Shown here piece after piece: positions 35,903 to 47,415 of a stretch of DNA of 64,000 bases. The stretch lies in assembly GCA_013076295.1 (NCBI GenBank), contig RQOL01000531.1:310001-374000 (forward strand). The letters run 5' to 3'. The number at the start of each line of letters is the position of its first letter. Positions within the stretch are counted from its first letter, which is position 1. The notes beneath the pieces were generated by a model. That model saw nothing but the letters and a program-made list of their open reading frames with translations, was not told where the DNA came from and did not search any database. The stretch comes from Sanderia malayensis. Taxonomy: Eukaryota; Cnidaria; Scyphozoa; Semaeostomeae; Pelagiidae. Position numbers and translations under genes: made by a program.

Positions 35903-38900
35903 CTATTGCTTCATGGTACGATTTCGAAACCAAAAAAAAAATTTACAATGTCGCATAAAACTGTCAGGACCCATGTATGACAGCTGAGAACGGAGTTTCT
36001 TCATTGTTGCATTCTGCTGCTCATTCACTTGGCTGTTTATATCTTCATATTGCACATATGACGATATGTTGTATGCTTGGCAGCAAGCTGAAGAACAAAT
36101 TAATAAAAATCTAAACTGTAGGTATTGATGCAAAAACATATGCATAAAAATATTCATATTTCTCCATGTGGTACATACATTTGTGATTACGCCAATGGAA
36201 GCGATCAACTAAGAATTTAGTATGCTTGAAATATGCAGCATCTCGGTTGAGACAGTACGCATGCAAATTGCAACAGTTGTCATAGATTATGGTTCGTGGG
36301 GCTGAAAAGAAATATAACACTACTTTATAGTAAGAAGATTTTTTTTCAGATTAAGATCAGTATGTCGAGACCTTTTATTACCTTTAACAAAACGGGAACG
36401 AAACACAGAAAAGGGTACATTTGGAGACTCGTGAGCATCCATGGCTTGAAATCCATAATTGAAACCTATGGTAAAGCACGCAAAATAAGAACGAGCAGCG
36501 AGCGTCAAATTATATAAACATCGTCACTGTACAAATATCAACAACCAACACAATGTGACCCACCATGAGGACAGTAAATGGTAAAAATTCCAGGAGTTAA
36601 GGTTGGGTGACCCAAGCTCTTCTTCGTGCAACTATCTTCTTTTGAAGTTGAGAAGTCAAGCTCAAATGATCCTCGTTGCCTGCATACAGGTAATGTGGGA
36701 AAGAAAGAAAGAGGATCTTCTTTTCCCACTGAAGATTCGCCAGCCACACTCTCGACAACAAATGTGCTAATTGATATTTGCATCAGCCAATCAAACAATT
36801 TTTGCCACGCCAGAGGGAAACAGTCACCGGGAAGGCCACTCAAAACATCATAGAGAAATGGTACTTCGTGACGTAGAGCAATTAAGAGGGCTGGACTGGC
36901 TTTCACATTAACCAGGCAGAGATTAGTAAGTAAATTCCTGCATGCATCATTGGGAGGAATATAAGAGCACACTGGACTTTTACTGCAAATGCAAAGCAAA
37001 AAACTGCTTATCTGCTTGACAGGAATGTTCTCATATTCTGCTTGAATCCATTCGTATATATCACTTAGGGCTGGATATTCACCACTCAACTGCTTTTCCA
37101 TTTGCACCAAATCATCATCAGATAGGTTTCCTTTTCCTCCAAGATGCAATGACTTTGACCATATCTCCACAAGATTTCTGGTCTTAGAATCCTGTATGGC
37201 AAGTCTATCGATAAAAAAACTAAAAGAAAAAACAATAATCTTTGATACAACACACAGTGGATAAAGCAACTGCCTAAAAGTAAATAAAAAACATTGAAAA
37301 TGATGTGAAAACATACGAAGTTCTTTTGACAATTTGATGAGGACGATCTTTATCACTAGTAAGAAGCAATAACTGCTTCCGGAAGCCCAGACTAGTACCA
37401 TCACAAACAATGACGTCTGGAGTTGGTCCACAACGACTGCAGATGTTGAAAACACCATAATCTATGTCCAATAGATTCAAAAAGGCATACCATGCAGACC
37501 TCCAATGCTGATAGCTTAGATGCCGTGCAAAATCAAAATAGCCACAATCCACTTGCTTTTGCTTCCAAATGCAATAATAGCCAAAAAGTGTGCAGCTGAA
37601 AAATAATTATCCTTCTCAACTATCCAACAAGGAAACAAATGTTTCCTTGTTTAATTTGATTTTTTCAGTACCTACTTCATGTATGATAAAAAAATTGTAT
37701 TTGCAATTTATACTGACCTATTTCCCAACAGAAAATGATACATACAATCTCTTAAAACATCATAGCCAACCAAGAATTTGTCCATATTCAAGAGACCATC
37801 ATTAACACTATCATATTCCATGACATTACTGCATGCTGAGCATTTCTTTGATACAACTAAAAAATAAATTTCAAACTACAAGCTATAAAGAAGATTACAC
37901 AGCATCACAAAAAAACTATCACATTAGAAATAAATACTACCTTGACAAGAAATCATATCTGATAAAGTATATATCACTGCATGTTTTTCCAATTGTCCAT
38001 ATTCAATGTTACAGTTGTTACATTGTATGCTGCCATCAACAAGTATATGGTGATCAAATTTAACTTTCAGAAAGTTCCTGTACCCAGATGAAATTTTCCT
38101 TGCCAGGTCTTGTGAAATATCAAATGAAATACAGTGAGTGGACAAGGACTTATATTGGTATGCAACAGATGGGTTCCATTCTTTCTCTTTACCCAGAAGC
38201 TCATAAGCAATGTCAGGAATATTCTCGGAAGAGTCAGCAAAAGGGTCTGTAACCTTTCTGAACACCTCAATATGTACACAGCTATTTACATTATATATAC
38301 AGGAACAACACTTCAATCGACCCATTTCAACACTGACAAAACCAATACCACCATTTCCAAGGACACAAACAATATTGTTATTATTTTGAAGTGCCAGAAC
38401 TTGAAACTTCATCTAGGGGCAAGATTTGTATTTATGAGTAACTGCTATACAATCATTGCTACTGTTCTAGCACAAAATCACAAAATCACAAAAATTAAAA
38501 AATCTCTTTCCAACCTCTCACAATCATGTACATTTTTAGTTCTTGGGGTAAAGCTTACCTCGTTATCTGATTCATTCAATTCTAAAATCAAAGAGGTATC
38601 CATTATCTTTGTTTATATGGAAACATATGTGACAACCATCTCCAAATGTTGAATATAAAAATGCAACTAGGAAGTAATTTATTTCAGAATCACTCACCAA
38701 TAGATGGGCATACTCCATTATACAGGTCATAATCAGCAAGTATCTTCGATGATGCAGTTATGTGAATACAATTTCCACTCAGATTTTCTAGTTCTGTTGA
38801 AAAAAGTTAAATTTCTGCTCACTGGTGCATTTACTTCTATCTAGTTTGGATAAAAATAAATGCACCATTGTTCTTAGTATATATGATAAAAAGAATGCAA

Positions 38901-40135
38901 TACCTTGTTGTGTGCAAGATAGACGGATTGACAAGTCTTTCACAAATTTCTCTCTGGAAGGATTGCAACTACAACTGTAAAACCAAACAACTTCCTGTCC
39001 ACCAGAACAATTTTGTGATAATAGCAGTGATCTTCGAGTGATAACAAAGTATTTACTGATCTGAAAAGGTAATTTATAATTTGTATAATAAAAATTGTGT
39101 AACACAAGACTCATTATGATAACAAAAATGACAGGACAATCAAAGGCAATAAAGAACATAAACATACATGAACTGTGTTTTTTTGTGAATTAAAGGCAGG
39201 AATGGCAAACACTGTATGGGAAGTGTTCAACGGAGTAACCATATTCAACCTTGCCAGATCCATAATATAGAGCTTGGCGATTCTTTCTTCTTGTTGTTGA
39301 AGAGAATGTTCTCCAAGCTTAAAAACAAATAATGTTCAGACATTGAAAAAGTACTAGAATTAAAAATAAACAAGTAAACGAGTATTGAAACATGCAGTAG
39401 CATTGCTATGATTAATAGAATTAGAAAATGGTACTTCCATTATCATAATTTATAGATGACTCTCCAACAACGATTTTGCAGCTTCCAACATGGAGTACAT
39501 CATGCAAATCAGTCTACCACAAGCAAGCTACAACAAAAATTAATCCATGATATGACAGGCAGAAGGTTAACATGCAACATACTCACAGCAGGTATATATC
39601 CATGTTCTGTAACTGTTTCATCAATTACAAGTGAGTCATGATCTGTTGGCTCCACTTGTTCAAATAATTCATCTTCGTAATCTGTTATTTGAGTGTCCAT
39701 GACAGAAAAAGAAGCCGGTATGGGAACACGCTCACTCTCAATTTGCTGTACGTTGGGACTGGGATAGCGATCAGAATCTACTGTACTGAAGGAAGGTGGC
39801 CTACTAGTGTCTGAACAAGTGACATTGGGTCGCCCGGCATGTTTGTTCTGATTGGCAACAGGAACTTCCCAAATATGTTTTATACCATCTTTCTCCCGAG
39901 CTATCTGCTGAGTTTTTACAAAAGTAATTACATCTGCAGCTTGCGCTTTTGTGCTGCTAGCAGATGCAAAATGCTTTCTGTCCAAATTATAGCTTGTAGT
40001 AGTACTACTAGCTGATATATCACACGAAACAGATGTCGTCCTGGGCCTACCTTTCCTCTTTTTGTTTCGCTCCTGTCTGTTAGTGGCTTTGAATCTAGCC
40101 TCATTGTCTGTATCAACAAACTCGATCTTCTTCAT
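35903..40135 (-). CDS. KDZ/Zisupton-like transposase, 970 residues, 12 exons
   Basis: Exons (minus): 40135-39587, 39317-39168, 39060-38904, 38793-38698, 38581-38559, 38412-37941, 37856-37718, 37595-37317, 37219-36564, 36465-36382, 36301-36179, 36087-35903. All splice sites are GT-AG and all phases join without a stop. It should cut and paste the element. The N-terminus is basic (RNKKRKGRPRTT, AT-hook-like). Cys361-x-Cys363-x6-Cys370-x-His372 is a SWIM zinc signature. CX2C pairs lie at 456/459, 488/491 and 581/584. Probable RNase H-fold acidic residues are D594 (VCDGTSLG), D876 (IIYDNCCNLHAY) and E932 (NSQVNEQQN). FTIYCPHG, NYGFQ and DRFHWRNHK are typical of this family as I know it. No lesion is visible, so the enzyme may be functional. 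Confidence 0.88.
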
Positions 40136-40219
40136 GGCAAAAGAATGGCGACAAATTAACCCTGTTTAATACTCACAATAGGCTGTTGAGTCCGCCATTA
40201 AACTAAACTCACCCAAGCA

Positions 40220-41788
40220 CATAGAGATAGGATATATACTAAACTAGAGTGCGAACGAGGCTCCGGAAAGGTGACCCTTTTCGGCCATCTTGTTGACGGG
40301 AGTTTTTGACGGGTAAAAGTACTGATTTCAATGCGTAAATGCCTATCACATAGGCAAAAACATGGATTTTTAGTATGATCCAGTAAAATTTAAAGACTGA
40401 GAAGCAACGAATGGTAAAGGAGAGACCTTTTCACACATTTTGAACGTCTGGACATCGTGGAAGGTACAGTATTTTTTGTTTTATTTTAGTATGTTTATGT
40501 AAACTTAGAAGTAGTGGAGCGGCATGGAGGGCCCTGTCCCATAAAAACAGAAGAGACATAAAACATACACATAACAATTTTTATTAATGAACATTGGAAC
40601 AGGGCAATTTTAACATACATAATGAAATGGTTTGGTAAAATAAATCTTTTGATTATTTCATACAACCGAGAACCGACCAGCCCCTTGTTTTCTTTTTGAG
40701 AATCGCCCTGTTGTTGCTGCATTTGTATCTATCATATCATTCATAGCATAGAAATAAATGCTATTGACAGCTTCTAAGACCTGTTTTGCATGCTCGATAT
40801 TACTACAAGGTCGATATTCGGATTTTTTTTCAGTATCAGCAAATTAAACTTTAGTTGTTATGATTTATTTTAGGCCCGGCGCCTTCTGGAGCAAGGAGCG
40901 CCACCGCAGAGACCAGAACGGCTTGTTTATATCGAGGAAATTACAGTAAAAACAACTGAAGTACGGTCGAAAAATGCGAGTTCTTCGCATCATGCATGGC
41001 ATGAAAATCAGCAGATAAAGAACTGAAAATTGCTCAGAATGGTAAACTGGATAGCAATACAATTGCTGTTATGAAGGCTGCCTGCATGTGTGGAGCCGGA
41101 GCGGGAGGCGGGACATGAAGGATGGATCAACAACTTAAAGCGTGGAAACATCCAGACAAAGTTAAAATAACGCAAATTTTAGTTCAAAAATAGGACACAA
41201 ATCATATTTTTATTGTATTGTGTTGATTTTGTTTTCATTTTATTTCAAATATTTTTACAAAACGGATTTCTCTTTGTATTTTTCAATTGTCTTCATATCA
41301 TTTGATAGATTGGCCTAGATCCTAAAAAAGCCTGTTGCTCTGTTCATTCTTGTTAGATTTTTGTCATTCTTGCTTCAGATCAATATAAAAATAGATTATT
41401 TTGTTCACCACCCCAGTGCGTTGTTATTTGTATGAGGAAAAATCAGAAAACTAAGAAACAATTTTGGCCTACGAAAAAAGTCAAGAGATTTTCAAGTACT
41501 TACAAATTGACAAAATGTAGACATTTGCAGTATTTGACAGAAATTTTAATACCATAGACAGGTTTCCACATACATACTTATTTAGAAACTGGTAAAAACT
41601 TTGGAATTTAGTTTTCGAATCACGCTATAAGCTTTAAATTTAAACTTTAGGTGAGCTCCAGACATTGCCGTGCCTTGAATATTCTCGCAATTTCTCCCGT
41701 CAACAAGATGGCGCACAAAGTTTCAGCCTCGCTATGACCGAAACAATAGGAGTTAGCTCTCTAGTTTAGTATATATCCTATCTCTATG
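40220..41788. mobile_element. Long TIR element (1569 bp), copy 3 of the CATAGAGATAGG family
   Basis: The ends are CATAGAGATAGGATATATAC and its complement, flanked by exact CCCAAGCA repeats (40212-40219, 41789-41796). It is nearly identical by eye to 5016-6597. It lies 85 bp upstream of the transposase start codon and 18 bp from the inner edge of the right TIR, so it has split that gene's promoter region. Confidence 0.92.
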
Positions 41789-41893
41789 CCCAAGCAACAA
41801 ATCTACCAATCTGCTACTTTGATACCCTGTGGTGATTCCTTCATGGTCCAAGCGATACATTTCTTCATGGTCCAAATCCAAAACAAGGGATAT

Positions 41894-43160
41894 ACATATC
41901 CGGATGATTTGCGCTGGTGCACTAAAAACCGATTTTTAGATGATAGCTATTTGTAAAAGTCTGCAATATTTTTCTTGTGTTTCATAGTTTTCCAGGTGTT
42001 TCATAAAGTCGTGGCAGTGTTCCAAGACAGAAGGAATTGCATTAAAAACACATTTTTATAAAACACCAACAAAATAACAGATTACAATTGTTAAAAATAG
42101 GTTGCAGGCGCTATAGACTTACAAAAGTGAAACAATTATAGAAACGATCCATAATTTAAAGAGTAATTAAATCGCAACAAAATATCTGATAACACATTTA
42201 TGAAAACAATTATATTTCTCTGACTGATTTGAAACAATTAAAATCGTTGCCAATTTCTTCGAATTCGTTGGCATCCAAATGGCATGATGACAGGAATTTC
42301 TCCACTGACTCAGGCCAAGGTCAAAGTGCATTCAGTGTACTAAGGCACTATGATCTTCGGCGTAGATACATACATTTGCTCAGCCTTGGCGTAAGCCTAC
42401 TGACGTGAGATTATGACTTTAAGATTTAATTGAATACTAATCACAACACAATGGGATTATTGCTAGTTTTCGCGTAATTTTAAATTTTACTGGCGTAATC
42501 TTCGGCGTGGAAAGTACATGGAATACACTCTTGTTTGTGACTCACACTCCAGTGATGCTTATGATATTTGGTTATTTCTCGTTTCGTTCGTTGCTAGTCT
42601 TTGGCAACTGATCTTTCGATGTTAGTCTGTAACATCAATCAAATACCAAATATAAAAGTTAAGTCTCTGATATTAATTATTATTTCAAAACCAAAAACAC
42701 AAGCCTGCAACCACTGCCAGTAGACTCTAAGTAATAGGCCAAGTGAGAAATTAAAGAGTTTGGGTGTCACTCTCATTTCGTGTTTTCAAATTAAGTTTGA
42801 GGATTATTCTCTATTTCTTTTCGCCTACAAACACCTAAACCAATAAATTCTTTCACGCACGAAGAATAAAAGAAGAGAAGAAGACTCACCTCCTCGGAAG
42901 ACATTTCTTTTCACTTTTGTAAAGTTGCTTTGCTTTCTGCACAAGATTTATGCTAAATTATTTAACATAATAATTATCAAGCTTCAATTTTATTGGCTTG
43001 AAAACTATCCCCAATCTTTCAACGTTTACTTCAAACTGCATTCCAATGTAGAGTACAGTACTTGCATAATCTATCTTCCAATCAGATGTCTACAATTAGC
43101 AATTGGTTCACTGATTTCGTCGAGCTCATTTTAAAGCTTTGCTGCTTACAGCGCAAATCA
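41894..43160. mobile_element. Unclassified insertion in the right TIR
   Basis: The left TIR has no counterpart of this stretch. Near its edges are TGATTTGCGCTG (about 41906) and its complement CAGCGCAAATCA (ending 43160), a possible 12-bp TIR. The exact left border is unclear, as about 12-20 extra bases precede the motif. No protein family is recognisable inside. Confidence 0.5.
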
Positions 43161-43181
43161 ATAAGCACACTATCATACCTG

Positions 43182-44616
43182 AGACCATCTAAAAATACGC
43201 AGAAAACTTTAAAACAGTAACCCCATGGGACTGATGGTCTTTGAGATATAGACCGTCAAATGTTAAATGATGACGTCATCGGCAAATTATGACTCCCTTT
43301 TGAAGATCGAATTAAACCGAGCAAATACCTACAAATGACAGTAGCATACATTTTAAATGTTAAAACCACAATCAGAGTCGTGCGCGTGTCATATGAAGAT
43401 GACAGCCATGCCCAGGCACAGTCTTCTGTGAATTGGTGTTTGAATCAGTATCAGTTTCTGTTTTTTCTTTTTCATCGTCATTTTTGTGCGCACGTTTTGG
43501 CACATTTGTTATTCGCTTTCGTATTCGACGTGGGCCATGGTTAACTGGATCTTAATTATCTGAAATCTTGTTGTCTACCTGGTTTTATTTCGCTGTCGAA
43601 GTTTTCTTTTCATATACCGTAAATCTCCCAATTAGCCCCCTGGGCGTTTATTTATTTTTGAAAGATTTTGGATGTGTGCTTATTCGAAGGGGGGGGGGCT
43701 TATTCGAGGACTTACGGTAAACACAAAGGGAGTTGCGAGTACGTAAACCACTATGGCTTCAATCCATTTTTGTCTTTCTTCCAGCCTCTACCCCCACTAC
43801 AGCTATATATATATATATTTGTGAGACAACTCTGGCTACTACTGTTAGCAGGGGCGGATCCAGGAAAAAGAATGAGTATAGCTCAGGGGTCTGGGGAAAA
43901 GTCTGAAGAAAGTTTTTATAGACCACGCCCTTTAAAAGGGCGTGGTCTATCGAAATGAAAATATAGAGAGGATCAGGAATCTTTGATCCGATCATTAGCA
44001 TGAATTTGAGAGCGGCTATCCGCACTAAATTAGTTCACTTTACAATGTGAACGAGTTTATCCCGATGAACTTGAGTTCATGTCTACCACGAGGTAAAAAA
44101 TGTCATGGTGGCCTTGTAATCCAGCGTTATTTGCAGAAGAAGAGTAGTTTCTTTATCCGCTTTAGAGTCTTTTCATTTGAAATATTAGTAAAGCTAGTCA
44201 AAAACGCAACTAGTTCACTTTGTAAAGTGAACTAATTTAGTGCGGATAGCCGCTCTCAAATTCATGCTAATAATCGGATCAAAGATTCCTGATCCTCTCT
44301 ATATGCGCACAAAAATGACGATGAAAAAGAAAAAACAGAAACTGATACTGATTCAAACACCAATTCACAAGAAGACTGTGCCTGGGCATGGCTGTCATCT
44401 TCATATGACACAGCGCACGACTCTGATTGTGGTTTTAACATTTAAAATGTATGCTACTGTCATTTGTAGGTATTTGCTCGGTTTATTTCGATCTTCAAAA
44501 GGGAGTCATAATTTGCCGATGACGTCATCATTTAACATTTGACGGTCCATATCTCAAAGACCATCAGTCCCATGGGGTTACTGTTTTAGAGTTTTCTGCG
44601 TATTTTTAGATGGTCT
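43182..44616. mobile_element. Foldback element with 311-313-bp inverted arms
   Basis: The arms 43182-43492 and 44304-44616 are inverted copies, starting AGACCATCTAAAAATACGC and ending in its complement. Each arm carries a TGACGTCATC palindrome. The loop holds a GGGGGCTTATTCGAGG phrase, a near-perfect palindrome TAGACCACGCCCTTT (43919-43951) and a second inverted-repeat unit (43961-44304). Confidence 0.85.
43961..44304. mobile_element. Nested palindromic MITE-like unit (92-bp arms)
   Basis: The arms 43961-44052 and 44213-44304 are inverted, starting ATATAGAGAGGATCAGGAAT. Each arm ends in its own palindrome, GTTCACTTTRYAAAGTGAAC type. Its right end touches the inner end of the right foldback arm. 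There is no coding capacity. Confidence 0.75.
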
Positions 44617-44826
44617 ATCTAATGGCGCAAACGGATTTGAAATACATCGATTTTCAGTTTTGCTTGACTGTTAATTATTTAATGAGCTGCCCACGTGACC
44701 GGAAGTGAAATTTTGATTGGTATCTGGCGGATTTGAATTCTCTGGCGTACTGGCTTTATGGAACAGTTTACAGAACCTTGACAGCATCTGTGGTTAGTTA
44801 GTTATGGTTATTTCCCTGTCTATTAT

Positions 44827-47415
44827 CCCTGTGCTGAATATATCGCTGTTGTCGGACGGTAGGTGCTTGAGACCCTGGAAAGTTTTTATCTTGGAACCCT
44901 GGAAAGTAATTTGCTCTCTCATTTTTTCAATTTTCGCTTTATCAGCAACTGATCTTTTTCATGCAAAATTTTCTATTTAACTGCTGCAAAAATTTCATCA
45001 AAAACATCTTGCGAGAGTTGTTCATTCCAAGTATATCGATTTCACGAGCCACTAATGAGCCATGAGCCAAAAACGACCAATTGCGAGCCACCCATCTCAT
45101 GGCTCGTGGCTAATTTCTAAGATTAACTGAGCCACGTATCTTATGGCTCGGACATTTTATGATCACTTTTTTGAGCCACGCGGCCCCCTACCTCATTGAC
45201 GCAGGAATATTTTTTATGAGCCATTCAGGTATTAAATTAAACCATATGGGGCAGAAAAACAGATCGAAGGATCGAAGTGGCCATTATTTGAATACCTTGT
45301 TTTAGCCTTTTAATCTTGCTTTAGAAACACGCCAAAACTTCCAGCCAAAATGCCAAGGATGGACATTCGGAATCCACGTGCAATGATGCCCGCCGACCAC
45401 GGGCAAGGCAAAGCGACAAAAATGGATGAGGATGATCAGCTTTTTTATTTTTGAGTAAAATGTGAATGCATCACTGTCAAGCCGCCGAATTCTGACCTGA
45501 CTCTGCCACAAACCACTTCACAGAACCGTTCCAAAATGCTCGCTTAAACTCGTGGAACGGTTCTAAAATGAGTACGGATTGAAAATGAGGCATAAAATGT
45601 GAGCGTCATGTGGTTGTGAAGAAAGGGAACCATAAAAATTGTGCCCTTTGAGCTGATCAAGCACGCCTTCACAGCACCTCTTTGGGCAATAATTTCGAAT
45701 AGCTCCAAATGGAACCGGTCCCATGTAAACACAGCCTAAGAGAGCTGGGTGGCAGAGTCAGGTCAGAACTCGGTAACGCCACGTCGTTTCAGAAATTAAA
45801 AACACAAAGCTACGTAAACACCAGTTTTATATTTTGTCCCGTTGGAATTATGGGACCATCGTGTTTTAACAGAAAATTTGTAACACCTCTGACTATGATA
45901 TGATAATAAATTGCTATGCAGAATATTGCGATCAGTTCTATTTTATCTCTGCGACTTCTACCCTGCTGAAAACACTTTAGCAACTTGGCGTTCCAGCCAG
46001 ACGTGATCAGATATCACGTATTTCCTCTAATTACCGCCCACCCTCTTTTGACTGATTGAACAAATAAAAAAAAGCAGCAGGGCACTTTAAGAATAAAGTT
46101 ATGTTACATATGGATCGCCCCACAATGCATTTCTATTTGATTTCAATTGTGCCCGCAGTACATAAATGTGGTCAATCTATTTTGTCGCGCAAAGACACCT
46201 AACTGCTAATTGCGCAAGCTACGCCTCGTTTGAGACGAAAAATATAACATGTTAATTGGTTCATAATTTATGCATTGAGCTCGGCACACGAAGAGCTCGA
46301 CGTTAAATTCGACGTCGCTCCAGTGTCGCATAATGCGACTAGATGTGTCGCTCCAAATACGCTCCAAATCAAATCTGCCGTACTTAGTCAAGCTCAACAT
46401 CGCTCTTTTCATATACTTAATTCACCTATTTGATTCAGCACATGAGAAGAGCGACGTTTAACTTAGGCCTCATTCAGTATAACTATTTGTTTTGCCTTTG
46501 TTGCAATATGGTATGAATTAGCAAAACGAAAGGCTGGACAAATTTTGCTGCTGGAATAAAATACGCATCAGTAAGTGGCTGGGATGTTTCAAATTGGAGA
46601 AAATATTTCGTTAATTTTTACAGGCTATTTATTGAATAAATCACTTTTCACATCGAAAAACCATAAGTTCGTGCGAATTATAAAACATGAAACCAGCTCA
46701 TTTCCTGGATATCTTAGATAAATACAAACACATAAGCATATATTTGCACATACATACATGCCAGAAATAAATATTTACCAAGCACTTAACACTATCAATA
46801 TATTTGTAATATATAAATTAACTACATTAATAATATTATACACAAAATGAGATACCATAAGATAATTACTGTCAACTATATTAGTAAGGGGTCTTTAATC
46901 CATTCTTCGGCTAAAGCAAAGTGCTAAAAGTTATGCACTTATTGAAAACGTTGATTAACATGAATTTCATGCGTAAAATCACGTGCCAAAATCTGTGGAG
47001 GGTGACTTGCATTACATAATTCGAAAATATACTTCTCATTTCGTAAGTAAATAAACTATATAGGTATATGCCACAACATTATTCACTAAAATATTTTATA
47101 CAGCCACCGCAAACAATAGCTTAATGCTAATTAAGATAATGCTGTACCGAACAACTCGAATACAAGAAAAGACTTGTTTTGGTGGCTTGTTTTGTTATGA
47201 GCTACAAATGCCACAATTTCCTCTTTCATCAAGAAAAACACCCAGAACAACAGCAATGTTACGTTCTGGAAACAAATCATTAATCAATCTGTCATTTTTG
47301 ATTTCTCGTACGTTACAATGTTTTAGAAATATGGACCAGTTTTTATATCCGAGCTATCGACTGCATTTTAATAATTGACCTAATATTTTATATATGATTA
47401 GCTACTAGTATATAT
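44827..47415. other. Intergenic repeats downstream of the homeobox gene
   Basis: It holds a cluster of GAGCCA/TGGCTC motifs (45045-45185), a MITE-like repeat (45489-45769) and AT-rich sequence that probably includes the homeobox 3' UTR. A minus-strand AATAAA near 46627-46632 could serve as its poly(A) signal, which would give a UTR of about 780 bases. No gene was found. Confidence 0.4.
45489..45769. mobile_element. MITE-like repeat related to 56.1-56.35 kb
   Basis: TTCTGACCTGACTCTGCCAC (45489-45508) and its complement (45749-45769 area) bracket a stretch that matches 56131-56347. That stretch has GGAACGGTTC, GAGTACGGAT, AATGAGGCATAAAATGTGAG and CGGTCYCRTGTAAACACAGCC. It has no frame of interest. 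Confidence 0.6.

Larger units (their letters stand above)
28411..44821. mobile_element. Large KDZ/Zisupton-like DNA transposon with two convergent genes
   Basis: The termini are AGACAGGGAAATAACC and its complement GGTTATTTCCCTGTCT. ATTAT lies on both sides (28406-28410, 44822-44826), a 5-bp direct repeat, or 3-bp TTA if the tips are read as TAGACAGGG. The left TIR is 28411-28711. The right TIR is the same sequence inverted, broken by two insertions. Between them lie an accessory gene (29369-33301, plus strand) and a transposase gene (40135-35903, minus strand), with about 2.6 kb between their stop codons. Removing four nested repeats leaves about 11.7 kb. The 8-bp duplication I would expect for Zisupton-type elements is not seen, so the superfamily call rests on the transposase. 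Confidence 0.85.
41815..44821 (-). repeat. Right TIR of the large transposon, interrupted twice
   Basis: Three blocks match the left TIR in inverted order: 41815-41893, about 43161-43181, and 44617-44821. Between the first two lies a 1.26-kb insertion. Between the last two lies a foldback element. The outermost 200 bp (44617-44821) is well preserved, including the tip. Confidence 0.88.

Noticed and set aside
5671..41062. A 65-residue minus-strand frame kept in both long CATAGAGATAGG elements (5671-5868, 40865-41062).
   Set aside because: The copies are nearly identical as DNA, so conservation says nothing about coding; no motif is visible.
42892..42906. Minus-strand ATG TCT TCC GAG GAG followed by GTGAGT, a possible first coding exon.
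   Set aside because: Only five codons, inside a transposon insertion, with no matching downstream exon found.
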